Source: Chaetoderma sp. LZ-2023a (taxonomy: Eukaryota > Mollusca > Caudofoveata > Chaetodermatida > Chaetodermatidae). From it: a stretch of 64,000 nucleotides of DNA. Below are positions 1-11,176 of this stretch, one piece after another; the stretch's first letter is position 1; every line of letters starts with the position of its first letter. The translations under genes were made by a program, and so were the position numbers. The notes below the pieces were generated by a model. It was not told the DNA's origin, made no database searches, and saw only the letters and a program-made list of their open reading frames with translations. The stretch spans positions 141,415,278-141,479,277 of the forward strand of contig CM067359.1 of NCBI GenBank assembly GCA_034401795.1, given 5' to 3'.

Positions 1-24
1 TCTTTTGTCATGACAGATCAGTTT

Positions 25-256
25 TAACTATTTAACACTCATATCAGTCAAAAACGGCCTCTGCAGTGTTCTTGAGGAATGTCCATTTGCAGACCAAGGG
101 AAGACTATTTTTTTTAATTTATCACTGGTATGACTGCGTCGATAACTGAGCCAGTCATTCCAGTGTTTATTTTCTAAAATAATCTCCTGGTCTGCAAATT
201 GACATTTTCTGAGAAAGTTGAAATTTTCGTGAACAAAATCGAGGGTTAACGGGTTA
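25..256. mobile_element. Palindromic TTAA-type MITE (family A), copy 1
   Basis: About 230-bp element whose two halves are inverted copies. The centre reads GAGCCAGTCATTCCAG and its complement, flanked by a TTTGCAGACCAAG-like arm and its inverse. The ends resemble TTAACCCTTTAACACTC. A TTAA target plus a CCCTTT terminus is the signature of piggyBac-derived non-autonomous elements, so I infer that class. This copy is diverged, and its right end overlaps the next copy. Confidence 0.6.
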
Positions 257-454
257 ATGGTAGAATTTCCATTTGCAAATCAAGAGATGATTTTTTTTCA
301 AAATATAACCGTGGAATGACTGGCTCGGTAACCGAGCCAGTCATTTGAGTGATAAATTTTGAAAAATATCCTCTTGGCATGCAAATAGACGGACATATGC
401 TCAGCAAGATTTTTGATTTTCGATTTTCTTTACCAATCTTGGCCGTTAAATGAT
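251..454. mobile_element. Palindromic TTAA-type MITE (family A), copy 2
   Basis: Second copy directly abutting copy 1 through a GGTTAACGGGTTAA junction. The central palindrome GGCTCGGTAACCGAGCC is perfect. The right terminus is degraded. An uninterrupted TA run follows. Confidence 0.6.
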
Positions 455-457
455 TAA

Positions 458-460
<3 letters not shown>

Positions 461-493
<33 letters not shown>
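461..493. repeat. (TA)n microsatellite
   Basis: About 33 bp of alternating TA immediately after the second palindromic MITE. No coding content. Confidence 0.9.
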
Positions 494-497
<4 letters not shown>

Positions 498-599
498 TTC
501 TGTCCTGGATGCAGCAGAAATGTGTCACTATTTCTGGAAAGGCACTCGTTGTAAACACTACGTAACAAATGGTTGACATTGAGAAACAGCAACAAGACA

Positions 600-750
600 T
601 TTAGGGCGATTTTAGTGGGTAATTTTCCATCCGCAGACCACTAGATTTTGAAAATTCACAACTGGAATGGCTGATTCGATTTCCTAAAATAGTTCTCTCT
701 TGGTCTGCAAATGGGCATTTCTCGAGACCACTAAAGGATGACCTGACCAA
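600..750. mobile_element. Palindromic MITE (family A), internally deleted copy
   Basis: Contains the CCGCAGACCA arm and the inverse TGGTCTGCAAATGG arm, but the central inverted segment is mostly lost and the TIRs are degraded. An old copy. Confidence 0.45.
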
Positions 751-912
751 TAAAAGATTGATTTTCTGGATTTGTTTATGCTATAAATATTTTATTATTA
801 AGGCCAAATTAAATTTCTGTCTTAGTTTTAAATCTGATTTATTTTCATGTGTGTCTGTTAAACGCAAGTTATGTGTTGCATATTTTGTAAAGCCTGTTTC
901 TGATAAGCAGCC

Positions 913-1150
913 TTAACCCTTTAATGGTCAAATTTGGTCAAGAAAATCTAAATAATTGCTTATTGAATGTCCAGTTGCAGGCCAAGAGAGGACTGTTCTT
1001 TAAACTTTACCACTGGAATGACTGGCTCTGTTATCGAGCCAGTCATTCCAGTGGTAAATTTTCAAAAAAAATAGTCTTGACCTGCAAATGGACAATCCTC
1101 AAGATCACTGCAGGGGCTGGGTTTAGCTGCCTTGACCATTCAAGGGTTAA
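913..1150. mobile_element. Palindromic TTAA-type MITE (family A), well-preserved copy
   Basis: Bounded by TTAA at both ends. Left TIR TTAACCCTTTAATGGTCAA pairs with right TTGACCATTCAAGGGTTAA. The centre GGCTCTGTTATCGAGCC is flanked by TTACCACTGGAATGACT and its inverse. One of the best copies for defining the family: about 238 bp, no coding capacity. Confidence 0.75.
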
Positions 1151-1989
1151 CCTATATAATATGGAAGATTTTCTTTGATATGTGATATGTCTGGTGATTG
1201 CTTGTTAGAGTTTAGTTTTACCTTGCCCCATATGAAAAATGCGGTATTCCAATAGTGTCTGTCTCAGTCTGTCCCATCCATCCAGAACTGTGTCTCAAAA
1301 ACTATTGCTTCTATCTGACTCAAATTTTAACAGCAAATGGACTAACTGTGCAAGCGGATTTCCACACTGCCTGTGATCCAAATAAAAAAACAACTGGCTT
1401 TGAATCGGATTAAGTTCTGGATCTATGAATATCTCGGAAACTACTGGTCCGATTGGACTTAAATTTTAATTTTAACACAAATGTATCCATATACTACGAC
1501 TCCACAAATTTGAGCATGAGCCAGAAATTCCAACAAATCTTTACAATGACACAAATGGGAGGATGAGGGCCTGCAATCTGATTTATCTTGTTTCCATTGT
1601 GGCCAGAACTGTTCAATCTATGTATTAATAGAATGGATGGTATACTACCCCCCCCCCCCAGGACAAGTTCTCACACTACACCCTTTTCAATGATCTTGTA
1701 CTTTCACCAACAAAGTAATTTCTAAGGGGCCCTTTGGCCTTCGACCCAAATTTGCTGAAGGTCCCGCCAGTACAATTTGAGTTATCACACCAGACACACG
1801 CACGCACACAAACATACGCACACTATTTATTACATTAGTTTGGCAAAACTTAGTGGTGATATTAATAACCAATATATTTGACCCACCATATAAATAAATA
1901 CTATCGCTCCCATCATAAGGAAGCTTTTGTATGTTCCTGGTGTGATACTTGTGGGATCCTAACTGTCACTCAAGCATCTGATGTTAGAA
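1151..1989. other. Non-genic stretch, diverged interspersed repeat
   Basis: No supported gene. From about 1250 the text (TGTCTGTCTCAGTCTGTCC, then 'aactactggtccgattgga' style phrases) resembles decayed marine-invertebrate interspersed repeats with TCTGTCC runs. A C run lies at 1651-1660 and a CA-rich stretch around 1795-1825. Confidence 0.4.
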
Positions 1990-2208
1990 TTAACCCTTGG
2001 ATTTCTTTTTAAAAATTTCAATTTCTCATAGAAAATGTCCATTTGCAGACCAAGAGAAGAGAATTTTGAAAATTTACCGCTTGAATAACTGGCTCGGTTA
2101 TTGAGCCAGTCATTCCAGTTTTAAATTTTCAAAAATAATTATCTGGTCTGCAGATAGACATTTCTCAAGATCACTGCAGAGGGAATTTTTGGTTGATATG
2201 AGTGTTAA
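1990..2208. mobile_element. Palindromic TTAA-type MITE (family A)
   Basis: Starts TTAACCCTTGGATT and ends GAGTGTTAA. Central palindrome GGCTCGGTTATTGAGCC and both GCAGACCA arms are present. Length 219 bp. Confidence 0.7.
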
Positions 2209-2346
2209 ATATGTCACTTGTTAGCTAATGTCACAATCAAAATGGTGTAGATCTGTCACGAAATGAGCAATGCTCCATTTCGAAAGTGACTGAATTGTAT
2301 GTGTTTGATAAATTGACTATTGAATACACATTCTACACATAGAAAA

Positions 2347-2409
2347 GGGCGTGGCACAGCTAGAAATGGGCGTGGCACAGCTAGAAATGGGCGTGGCACA
2401 GCTAGAAAT
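2347..2409. repeat. 21-bp tandem repeat, 3 copies
   Basis: Three nearly identical copies of a 21-bp unit beginning GGGCGTGGCACAGC. The length is a multiple of three, so it keeps a reading frame open by chance on the minus strand. No sign it is coding. Confidence 0.85.
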
Positions 2410-2810
2410 AGGTACCTTTTTGTCATATTTGAATGTATTAGCACTCTGTAATTGTTGTTAATTAATTGATAATTATGTAGTGAAATAATTGACTGGAGTT
2501 TATATTTCTTAACTATTTTTATCCTAGGAATGCATAACATGTGTGCTTGTATTGATATAAACTTTCCAGATTATAATTATATACGAAATGAATCTCCGTT
2601 ATCGATTGTGTGGTGTTAAAGAGATGACCCGACGACTGCTGTGTCAAACAATAAACTATTTTTAAGCATTTAACATTTTAAATTTTGGGGTATTTTCTTT
2701 CCCTCATTAACAATCTAGTGTATGTGTGTGTGCCAAGAAAGGGAACTCCTTCTTGCAGAAAATATGAAAGGCTTACAGTGGCTTGCAGCACAGAAATAAC
2801 GTAACACGGT

Positions 2811-2945
2811 TCTAAGACAAAATAAACTGTACTGTTGAAATTTTCTAACATAATTGGCTTGGAAGACATTGCTGCCTAAGAACCTTTCTAAAACAAAATA
2901 AAACATTGTTGAATATTTTGAACATAATTGTATTGGAATGCTGTG
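2811..2945. repeat. Imperfect ~74-bp tandem duplication with palindrome-core fragments
   Basis: Two diverged copies of a segment containing 'acaaaataaa', a TGTTGAAATTTTCTAACATAA-like string and TTGGAAGACATTGCTGCC-like text. The second copy carries TTGAATATTTTGAACATAAT, the same arm seen in the standalone hairpin at 50098-50179. Probably a rearranged hairpin repeat. Confidence 0.45.
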
Positions 2946-2996
2946 CAATTCAATTATCTTTTCAAAATATTCAAATGAATATTACTTCCATCATAT

Positions 2997-3217
2997 TTAA
3001 CCCTTTAACTCTCGAATTTTTTCAAGAAAATTAAAATTTTCTCAAAATATCCAGACCAAAAGATGACTGAAAATTTAGCACTGGTATGACTAGCTCGGTT
3101 ATCGAGCCAGTCATTCCAGTGGTAAATTTTCAAAAATAGTCTCTTCGTGTGCAAATGGATAGTTCTCAAGACCACTTCAAAAGACGTTTTAGGCTGATAT
3201 GAGTGCTAAAGGGTTAA
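2997..3217. mobile_element. Palindromic TTAA-type MITE (family A), well-preserved copy
   Basis: TTAACCCTTTAACTCTC at the left and GAGTGCTAAAGGGTTAA at the right form the TIR, each ending in TTAA. The centre GCTCGGTTATCGAGC is perfect. Length 221 bp. Confidence 0.75.
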
Positions 3218-3388
3218 AATTGTTTTGTTTTTGGAAACACTAGCTTTTATATGAGCTATACTGTATTTCAAAATGTCAACACCATGTGAATAAAGATGTT
3301 TGTATGGTAGAAGCTGTGTGAGAGTTTGGCAATAAAAGGGTTAACTTGTAATGTAAGAAGCCATAGCGAATCAGTTTGAAATGTATGC

Positions 3389-3542
3389 TTAACCCTTATC
3401 ACTCTTGATGTCAAAATTTTTAATTTTGAAATTAAGACAACAACATCATCCACCAAAATCGTTTAAAAATGTACACCACTTTCTCTGCTATTGGCACAGT
3501 AAAAGAGAGAATATTGACTGACATCAGGGCAGTAAGGCTTAA
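3389..3542. mobile_element. TTAA-flanked MITE (family B)
   Basis: Starts TTAACCCTTATCACTC and ends AGTAAGGCTTAA. The interior shares phrases with 52719-52910 (ATGTCAAAAT near the left end, CATCCACCAAAAT, AAAAATGTACAC, TGCTATTGGCACAGTAAAA), so the two define a second TTAA family. Interior not palindromic. No ORF. Confidence 0.55.
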
Positions 3543-3599
3543 CTCATTGAATACTGAAATTCATAGAACCGCGATTCTAAATCAATGCATTGAATAAAA

Positions 3600-4390
3600 T
3601 GTTAAATATTTTGAAATGAATTTAACAGGAACCTCTTTCTCTCCCTCCGTCTTTCTGAGTTTGTGTCCATCCATCTGTGCAAATGTGTTTTCGTTTGATA
3701 ACTTTATTTTTTGCAGTATCATGACAAAACCTTATGGGATAGTTGGCTATGGTAGTAGGGAACTGCACATTTTGTGGGTCAGTCAGTCCATCTATCCATC
3801 CATCCATCTTTCTGTTCGTGCAAATTTGGGTTTTCATTCCATAGCTACTTTTGCTTGGAGTATTGTGACAAAACTTCATGTGAAGGTTGGCTGTGTTAGC
3901 AGTGAACTGTATATTCTTTTGTGGGTCAGTCAGTCCATCTATCCGTTCGTCAGTCCATCTGTCCTGTGTTTGTGTCCATCTGTCCATAAAAATTTTGGGT
4001 TTTCGTTCTTTACTTCATACTTTATTTCTGCTTGAAGTATCACGACAAAACTTCATGGGAAGGTTGGCTATGGTACAAGGGAGATGCGTGTTATTTTGTG
4101 TGTCCGTCTGTTCATCGCTTCATCTTTTCGAGTTTGTGTCCGTTAGTCCGTGCAAATTTCTTGGTTTTCGTTCAATAGCTTTACTTTTGCTTCGAGTATC
4201 TTGACGAAACTTCACGGGAAGGTTAGCTGGGGTAATAAGGAAATGCAGGTTATTTTGTGGGTCAGTCACTAAGTCCATCCATCCATCCATCAATGTGTCT
4301 TTCTGACTGTGTCGGTGATGCAAATTTAGGGTTGTCGGTTGATAACTTTACTTTTACTTTGAGTATCTTGATGAAACTTCATGGGAAGGA
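3600..4390. repeat. Diverged ~145-175-bp tandem repeat, about 5 units
   Basis: The phrase 'gacaaaacttcatgggaagg' or a variant recurs at about 3721, 3867, 4042, 4202 and 4369. Each occurrence is followed by TTTTGTGGGTCAGTCAGTCC-like text and then a GGGTTTTCGTTC phrase. Unit length varies because of an internal CAGTCCATC microrepeat. Apparent reading frames here follow from the repeat. Confidence 0.75.
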
Positions 4391-4499
4391 TCATTCTTTT
4401 TAGTTATAGTTTTTATTCATAATCGGTATCCTTTCGTCAGTAGATGCGCCTGTGCAAACCAGTGGGATTATGTCATCCCACTAACATGGCTGCCATTGC

Positions 4500-4815
4500 A
4501 GGGAGATCATTTGATTTACATCATCTAGTTCTACCTTGATACACCACCAGCTTCTACCTAAGCTCTGCACATTTTTCCGTGTGTTACAATCATGATATGC
4601 TTTGAACCCTGAATTTCCAGAATCCCAATTTCAAGATAACTATACATGTAAGCTGTTGAATGTTTTAAAACTAATTTGACCTGGACAGGCAGCAACAGTG
4701 CACAGTCAAATTAATTTCAAAATATTCAAGACTATTAATTAGTAAAGACATACAATTCGTACACTATTCATTTTTCACTGTTCATGACGGTGCCTTATAC
4801 GTCATTCATTATTCA
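4500..4815. mobile_element. Degenerate family C MITE with palindrome-core remnant
   Basis: Contains GTAAGCTGTTGAATG, AAACTAATTTGACC, CAGCAACAG and the inverse GTCAAATTAATTTCAAAATA, then AGTAAAGACATACAATTC, matching family C copies at 43944-44304 and 54577-54973 in order. Termini are not clear. Confidence 0.45.
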
Positions 4816-4816
4816 T

Positions 4817-4990
4817 TTTAGCTCACCTGGCCCGAAGGGCCAACTGATTTTATGCCATGACGACTGTCCATCTGTCGTCCGTCAACTTTGCTTTAAAACA
4901 CTACTCATTAACCACATGGCCAGACATTCTTTCGGAACTCGGTGGGGATGCGCATCTCGCCCGTCACCAGGTCCTACGGAACTATCTTTT
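4817..4990 (+). repeat. Interspersed repeat with TTTAGCTCACCTGG terminus
   Basis: Begins TTTAGCTCACCTGGCCCGAA and continues through TGCCATGACGACTGTCCATC and CGTCCGTC. A minus-strand copy ends near 39400 with the same terminus (CCAGGTGAACCA on the + strand), so the family occurs in both orientations here. Confidence 0.5.
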
Positions 4991-5234
4991 TAACCTGGCA
5001 TTAGGTTTAGACACAAGTTGCCCAGTTATGCACTGCGGTGCGGGAGGATTGTTCAGCAGATTAAAGAAAATAATAATTAAGATATGTTTTTGCAGTGCTT
5101 TCCTACATTGGCAAAGGTAACTAACTACTGAGTATTCGAGGATACGCGGGGAATGTGTGTGATACCACACCCTGGCCATCACCACTCGGAAACCCCAATA
5201 GTTTCCCAGGGTCTGCTAGTTTCTAATTTCTATA

Positions 5235-5495
5235 AATTTAAGATGTTGAGGGGCATATATGACTGTGAGGTCTGCCCAACTATACCGCTCAGAGAATCCA
5301 CAACCCGAGGTCGAGGACACCATCTGAAAATATACAAGATGAGGGCAAATAGTCAGCTAAGGCAACACAGCTTTTGTATAGAATAGCACACCATTGGCAT
5401 AGTCTACCAGACGAAGTGGTGAGCGCGCCAACTGTCAAGGCCTTTGAAGCACGACTTGGAAAGCACTGGGAAGGGCCGGAAGTGATATATTAGTT
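5235..5495 (+). pseudogene. CR1-like LINE fragment, 3' end of the RT ORF
   Basis: Conceptual translation gives LRGIYDCEVCP, then TRGRGHHLKIYKMRA, QLRQHSFCI and, in a shifted frame, VSAPTVKAFEARLGKHWE. This matches the C-terminal tail of CR1-type LINE reverse transcriptases (TRGH..K..., R.HSFS.R, WN.LP..VV.A.TV..FK..LDK.W). It holds a stop and at least one frameshift. A dead fragment. Confidence 0.65.
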
Positions 5496-5689
5496 TGATG
5501 TGGCTCTAAAGATCTTTGCTCCAAGACACAGCAAGGTTAATATAGTGGTAGTCGAAGAGGAAGATCGGGATTCACTTCGTCTAGTCTCAACATACGGTAG
5601 CATATGGAATAGTAACCATCCATCTGGTTCTATATGCTAGTGTAATAGGTGGTGTCTGACAACATAGCTTAAAGCAGAGATTCTGCACT

Positions 5690-6490
5690 TTCTTTAAGGC
5701 TTAATATCTTTTACTAAATATTTGTTCCAGACTATGGACCCATACTCAAGTGCTGGGATGAATATTGAGGTGAATAATGTTGAACCAATAGATGGTGAGC
5801 TGTTTCTGATGCATCTCTTGATCAAGCCTATTTTTGGTCTGGCGTTGTTAGTGATGTTCGACATGTGCTGGGTTAGATTTAAAGTATTCCAAACTAACAC
5901 TGCTAAATCTCTGCTCTGTATTTTCAGGTAGGTAATGACTGGTAGGGTGTGTAAGAGAACTCACCATGATTGTCAGGCCCTGTAGCAGGAGCAGGTTTGA
6001 ATATGCTCTGATAGTGTAAATAGTTCTGTAAATAATAACCGTTGTCAGCTAAGTAGTTAGTGACAGTGTCTCAAAGACGCCTTACATAAAGCCAGTAAGC
6101 TGCTTAATGTCTGGTACATATGTGTGCTGTCTGAACCTCATTGAGAAGCATGGTTGGCAGTCTGCTCTAATAGTGTAAATGGTATATGACCCTAGTCAAT
6201 CGAGGCTGGGGTTCCAGGTAAGATAAGTTGGGGGATCTATCACTTGAAATCTTGATGGTACGGTAGAGTTTTGTGTCATCGGCAGATAGCTTGTCTGCCG
6301 ATTGACCTAAGGCAGGTAAGTTATTCACAAACATGGAGCACCGGGCCCAAGATTGATCCTTGTGGTACACTACTGGTGATAGGTTTCGAGCCAGAGTAGC
6401 CATTTCTGATAAGCACACATTAATTGCCATGTAGAAGCCTGGAAAGATGTAATCCACCAAATGGCATGCCCCTTCATTCCTAAGTTCGTG
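5690..6490 (-). pseudogene. Decayed LINE reverse transcriptase fragment
   Basis: Minus-strand translation shows, in order, GMKGHAIWWITSF, then SPVVYHKDQSWARCSMFVN and LSADDTKLYRTIK (a damaged 'GVPQGSVLGP...INDLP...FADDTKL' RT core), then ARPKIGLIKRCIRN and PALEYGSIVWNKYL (thumb/C-terminal region). Several frameshifts. Non-LTR retrotransposon remnant. Confidence 0.65.
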
Positions 6491-7009
6491 AGACGGAAGC
6501 TACTAAATGGCAGAAGCGGAAAGTGAGTTCTTTTATGTACACCATGGTGCAGACACCACACGAGATGGGAATGACAGCTTTATGTCCCATCCGAAGCCTG
6601 GGAACTGTGCAAGTTTTTACATGCCTGAGTGCGGGATCGTAATTTTGAATGTATCTGGACCTACTTTGCATAGGAGAATGGTTCATCCGCCCACATTTAT
6701 GAACATATCATAACTATAACAGCCACTTTATACCCGCAAAGATGGTAACACACAAATTTATAACACCTAACTGTACATCCAGACTTAAGTCTCACATGGG
6801 TAAGCTATAAACATATTTATACTGCAACCAGATGGAGCACAATAAATACCACGAGGGAAAAACAACTATGACCTCTGGACATGTTATTTGTCAATGGATC
6901 CAATTTGAAACCTTTGGAGAAATAACAGAATACAGATTATCGATTAGATAAAAGAGAGAACGAGACAGAAGTATGGAATTGTGATGGGGACATTCACAAA
7001 ATTTCTTGT
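6491..7009. other. Non-genic stretch
   Basis: No gene recognised. The short frames do not resemble known proteins. It separates two oppositely oriented LINE fragments. Confidence 0.35.
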
Positions 7010-8640
7010 GCTAGCATGAAAGCTTAAGACGTGCATAACCTCGCTGCAGAGCACCTGAAGCATGGAGGAAATTTCCTGATTTTCCAGATACACGATCTTA
7101 TAAATGCCATTATTAGACAAAGAAAGATCCCAGACAGTCTTAAAGAGGGGTTTCTAACCCCCAGTTTTCAAGCGAATGAATGCATCGAATGAATCTAATA
7201 ACTAGTGCAGGATAACAATGATGCCTCTGATTGGAAAATTGCTTGAGATACTTCTACGAGGCAACATTGAAAAAATAACACAAGCAACTCAGAACCGAAT
7301 GCAGAGGGGCATTACTAGTAATTTCTCCCCTTTCAATGAGCACTTCTCATTCGCATGGCCATTGTAGAGGCAGAGGAAATAGGAATCCCGGAATATGAAT
7401 CATACCTAAATGCAAAGGCTACTTTCGATGCAGTGTATCAAGACAACCTTAACAGACAGCTATATTTAGATGGTGTGCAAGGAGCTCTGTTGATGATCAC
7501 TAGAGACATTAGTCAGGATCCTGTAACATTAGTAAAATAGGGAGGCCAGGTGTCCAGTTCCTTCAATATCTGTCACAGTGTAAGACAAGTATGTATGATT
7601 TCGCCCAATTTGTACAAGAGACATATTAAGCCGCTTCTGTACCAGCTGGATAGTAGGAATAAAGGAGTTATGGTTGGAACAACTAAAATTGCCAGTCCTT
7701 ACATTGCAGATGATCTCAATATTATAGCAACTAATAGAATAGACTTACAAACTCAACTCAACATAAGTACAACATATGCTAACACCAGGGGATATAAATA
7801 TCAAGGAATGAAGAGTGGTATCATTGCAAAAGACAAGAATGTACAGAGTAATGACCTAACACGCCAGTGGGCGATTAGGGGCAGACAATAGAAGTATCAC
7901 AGAAGGCGAGACACCTAGTTATAGCGAGAGACACAAATGTTGGAAATAGTCGAGCCACCTGTGAGAACAACCTCAAGAAGGCACATTCATCTCTATATCA
8001 GCCGATGGCGCATGTATGCATGGCAAAGTGCGCCTCCCACCACTCATCCAGAGTAGTATGTTGAGAGAGAGGGGGGGAGCAGTGTGTAAGAAGCCATATC
8101 CAGTAGTAGAATCCATTAGCAACAGTCCATGTGATGTTTATAGAGCGACAGTAAAAAGATGGATGCTGACAGGAACATTCCAGCTGCAGGTGAATAGAAG
8201 TTGTCAGAATACAGTGGCACTTACTTAACAAAATGTATCTACTGTGCTTAGAACAAGTAGAGACTCTCGAGCATTTTATGTTGAGATGCCCAGTAAATAA
8301 TCACGTTAAAATACTAATTCCGAAGGAGATTTGTACTGTACTGCAAAATGCTGCGGATGCTAATTCTGAATTGCTGCATATAATGAGAGCAAACTGTCGA
8401 CTATAAGATCATGGCATCAGATTATGCCATTTCCTACTGGATACCAGTCGAGCAAATCTCTCAGATGACGTGACCCAACAATTAGAGTTTACCCACGTAG
8501 ACACTATTATACAATATACCAAGCGTGTGAGAAGGCTATCTTCATTGCCATTAAATACGAAGAATGGATTGTACCACAGACGTGAACTGGATATGATGAC
8601 GAATCTACAATAATAACCTACCGTCGTTACTATTATAAAG
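7010..8640 (+). pseudogene. Decayed LINE, RT and C-terminal region
   Basis: Segments recognisable in changing frames: AAEHLKHGGNFLIFQIHDL, IIRQRKIPDSLKEGFLTP, then RGITMMPLIGKLLE-like text, LNAKATFDAVYQDNL (D-containing palm), SVRQVCMISPNLYK, GTTKIASPYIADDLNIIA (the YxDD-equivalent ADD), then a tail with an 'ETLEHFM'-like Cys/His segment near 8255-8290. Order and motifs fit a non-LTR RT of a different family from the CR1-like pieces. Multiple stops and shifts. Confidence 0.65.
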
Positions 8641-8816
8641 AAGATAGGCCATTGCGACCGTTCTCAGCAGAAGTGAGGGGTCTACCATGTTAACTCAGCT
8701 CAACAATGGGGCAAAGTCTTGAATAGCTATCTGTTCTCCCATCATCAAACCTGGAACATTTGGATTCGAATCTTGTGGCAGAGACGAATGCACTAGACCA
8801 CTGAACTGCCACACTC
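8600..8816 (-). repeat. tRNA-derived SINE-like element, copy 1
   Basis: On the minus strand a tRNA-like head reads GTGTGGCAGTTCAGTGG (A-box type, 8798-8816) and then AGATTCGAATCC (B box, about 8762-8773). About 150 bp of body follows. The two boxes are spaced as in tRNA genes, but I see no credible acceptor stem, so this is a SINE rather than a tRNA gene. Confidence 0.6.
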
Positions 8817-9195
8817 TACAGAAACAGAACTGTTGGAGTATAACAGGATAAATAAAAATAAAACATACACAAGACTGATTTCTACTTCTAAACGTCACAA
8901 AACAAATGTGAACAAACCAATGCCTCAATCAAATCAAAATCGCCATTAAAGAAGCCAATATTGGAAGGAGCAGTGGAACATTTGGATTCGAATCTTGTGG
9001 CAGAGACGAATGCACTAGACCACTGAACTGCCACACTCTACAGAAACAGAACTGTTGGAGTATAACAGGATAAATAAAAATAAAACATACACAAGACTGA
9101 TTTCTACTTCTAAACGTCACAAAACAAATGTGAACAAACCAATGCCTCGATCAAATCAAAATCGCCATTAAAGAAGCCAATATTGGAAGGAGCAG
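8752..9195. repeat. ~222-bp tandem duplication carrying the SINE head
   Basis: The segment from TGGAACATTTGGATTCG through CGCCATTAAAGAAGCC occurs twice, starting at 8752 and 8974, with almost no differences. The A and B boxes are therefore present twice, while the SINE body continues only from copy 1. The high identity implies a recent duplication next to the AT array and the assembly gap. Confidence 0.85.
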
Positions 9196-9865
<670 letters not shown>

Positions 9866-9880
9866 CATCGTCGTGTCGTG

Positions 9881-10380
9881 NNNNNNNNNNNNNNNNNNNN
9901 NNNNNNNNNNNNNNNNNNNNNNNNNNNNNNNNNNNNNNNNNNNNNNNNNNNNNNNNNNNNNNNNNNNNNNNNNNNNNNNNNNNNNNNNNNNNNNNNNNNN
10001 NNNNNNNNNNNNNNNNNNNNNNNNNNNNNNNNNNNNNNNNNNNNNNNNNNNNNNNNNNNNNNNNNNNNNNNNNNNNNNNNNNNNNNNNNNNNNNNNNNNN
10101 NNNNNNNNNNNNNNNNNNNNNNNNNNNNNNNNNNNNNNNNNNNNNNNNNNNNNNNNNNNNNNNNNNNNNNNNNNNNNNNNNNNNNNNNNNNNNNNNNNNN
10201 NNNNNNNNNNNNNNNNNNNNNNNNNNNNNNNNNNNNNNNNNNNNNNNNNNNNNNNNNNNNNNNNNNNNNNNNNNNNNNNNNNNNNNNNNNNNNNNNNNNN
10301 NNNNNNNNNNNNNNNNNNNNNNNNNNNNNNNNNNNNNNNNNNNNNNNNNNNNNNNNNNNNNNNNNNNNNNNNNNNNNNNN
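9881..10380. other. Assembly gap, exactly 500 N
   Basis: Exactly 500 consecutive N, a conventional placeholder of unknown true size. The sequence on its right starts within a transposase fragment, so an unknown length of satellite or transposase may be missing. Confidence 0.95.
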
Positions 10381-10395
10381 GCATGACACGTGTGT

Positions 10396-10494
10396 TTATG
10401 CCTGTCACAAAAGCGGGTGGATGCAACAGACGTTATTTTTCACCTGGTTCGAACATTTTATTAGATCTTCAGGGGCCTCGCCAAACAATCCGGT
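10396..10494 (+). pseudogene. Truncated pogo/jerky-type transposase, copy 1 (partly in gap)
   Basis: Encodes the segment from [17 protein letters not shown] to ASPNNPV, nearly identical in DNA to the same region of the copy at 28585-30381. It stops at AACAATCCGGT, where sequence switches to the satellite (CCAGTGGAAAGATG). The upstream part is lost in the gap. The frame continues 27 codons into the satellite, giving a chimeric tail. Confidence 0.8.
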
Positions 10495-10830
10495 CCAGTG
10501 GAAAGATGCCTGGTTGCTGATGCTATGCGGAGTTGCAGAATGGCGGTTCGATCCCCCGACCGGGAGATGGTGATCAACAAATTAAACTAACGGGTGCAGC
10601 ACTGTCGGCTAAGTTAGCACATGGAAATTGAAGCCGCACGTTGCCAGTGCGTCAATAAAATAAAAATACATATACTGCCAGAGCCGTGCTGGAGTCAGAG
10701 TACAATAGGCGTAAAAGCCTAGGATTGATTGTGACAGATGCATCCACAGATAGTCCCATATGAATCGTCAGTGTGTCAGTATATCAGACATGTGAAAGCT
10801 GGTCGGCCAAGCCTTGACTACCTAGTCTTG

Positions 10831-11176
10831 GTGCGGTGGTCCAGTGGAAAGATACCTGGTTGCTGATGCTATGCGGAGTTGCAGAATGGCGGTGCGATCC
10901 CCCGACCGGGAGATGGAGATCAACAAATTAAACTAACGGGTGCATCACTGTCGGCTAAGTTAGCACATGGAAATTGAAGCCGCACGTTGCCAGTGCGTCA
11001 ATAAAATAAAAATACATATACTGCCAGAGCCGTGCTGGAGTCAGAGTACAATAGGCGTAAAAGCCTAGGATTGATTGTGACAGATGCATCCACAGATAGT
11101 CCCATATGAATCGTCAGTGTGTCAGTATATCAGACATGTGAAAGCTGGTCGGCCAAGCGTTGACTACCTAGTCTTG
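10831..11176 (+). repeat. First complete satellite monomer
   Basis: Representative monomer: tRNA-like head about 10831-10915, body to about 10982-11018 with the A-rich AATAAAATAAAAATAC tail, then a spacer ending CCTAGTCTTG. Here the B-box position reads GTGCGATCCC, one base off the usual GTTCGATCCC. If transcribed, an internal Pol III promoter would be the natural expectation (inference from the box motifs). Confidence 0.7.

Noticed and set aside
3616..4204. Ser/Val/Cys-rich frames on both strands as secreted proteins
   Set aside because: They follow the CAGTCCATC microrepeats of a tandem array and shift from unit to unit.
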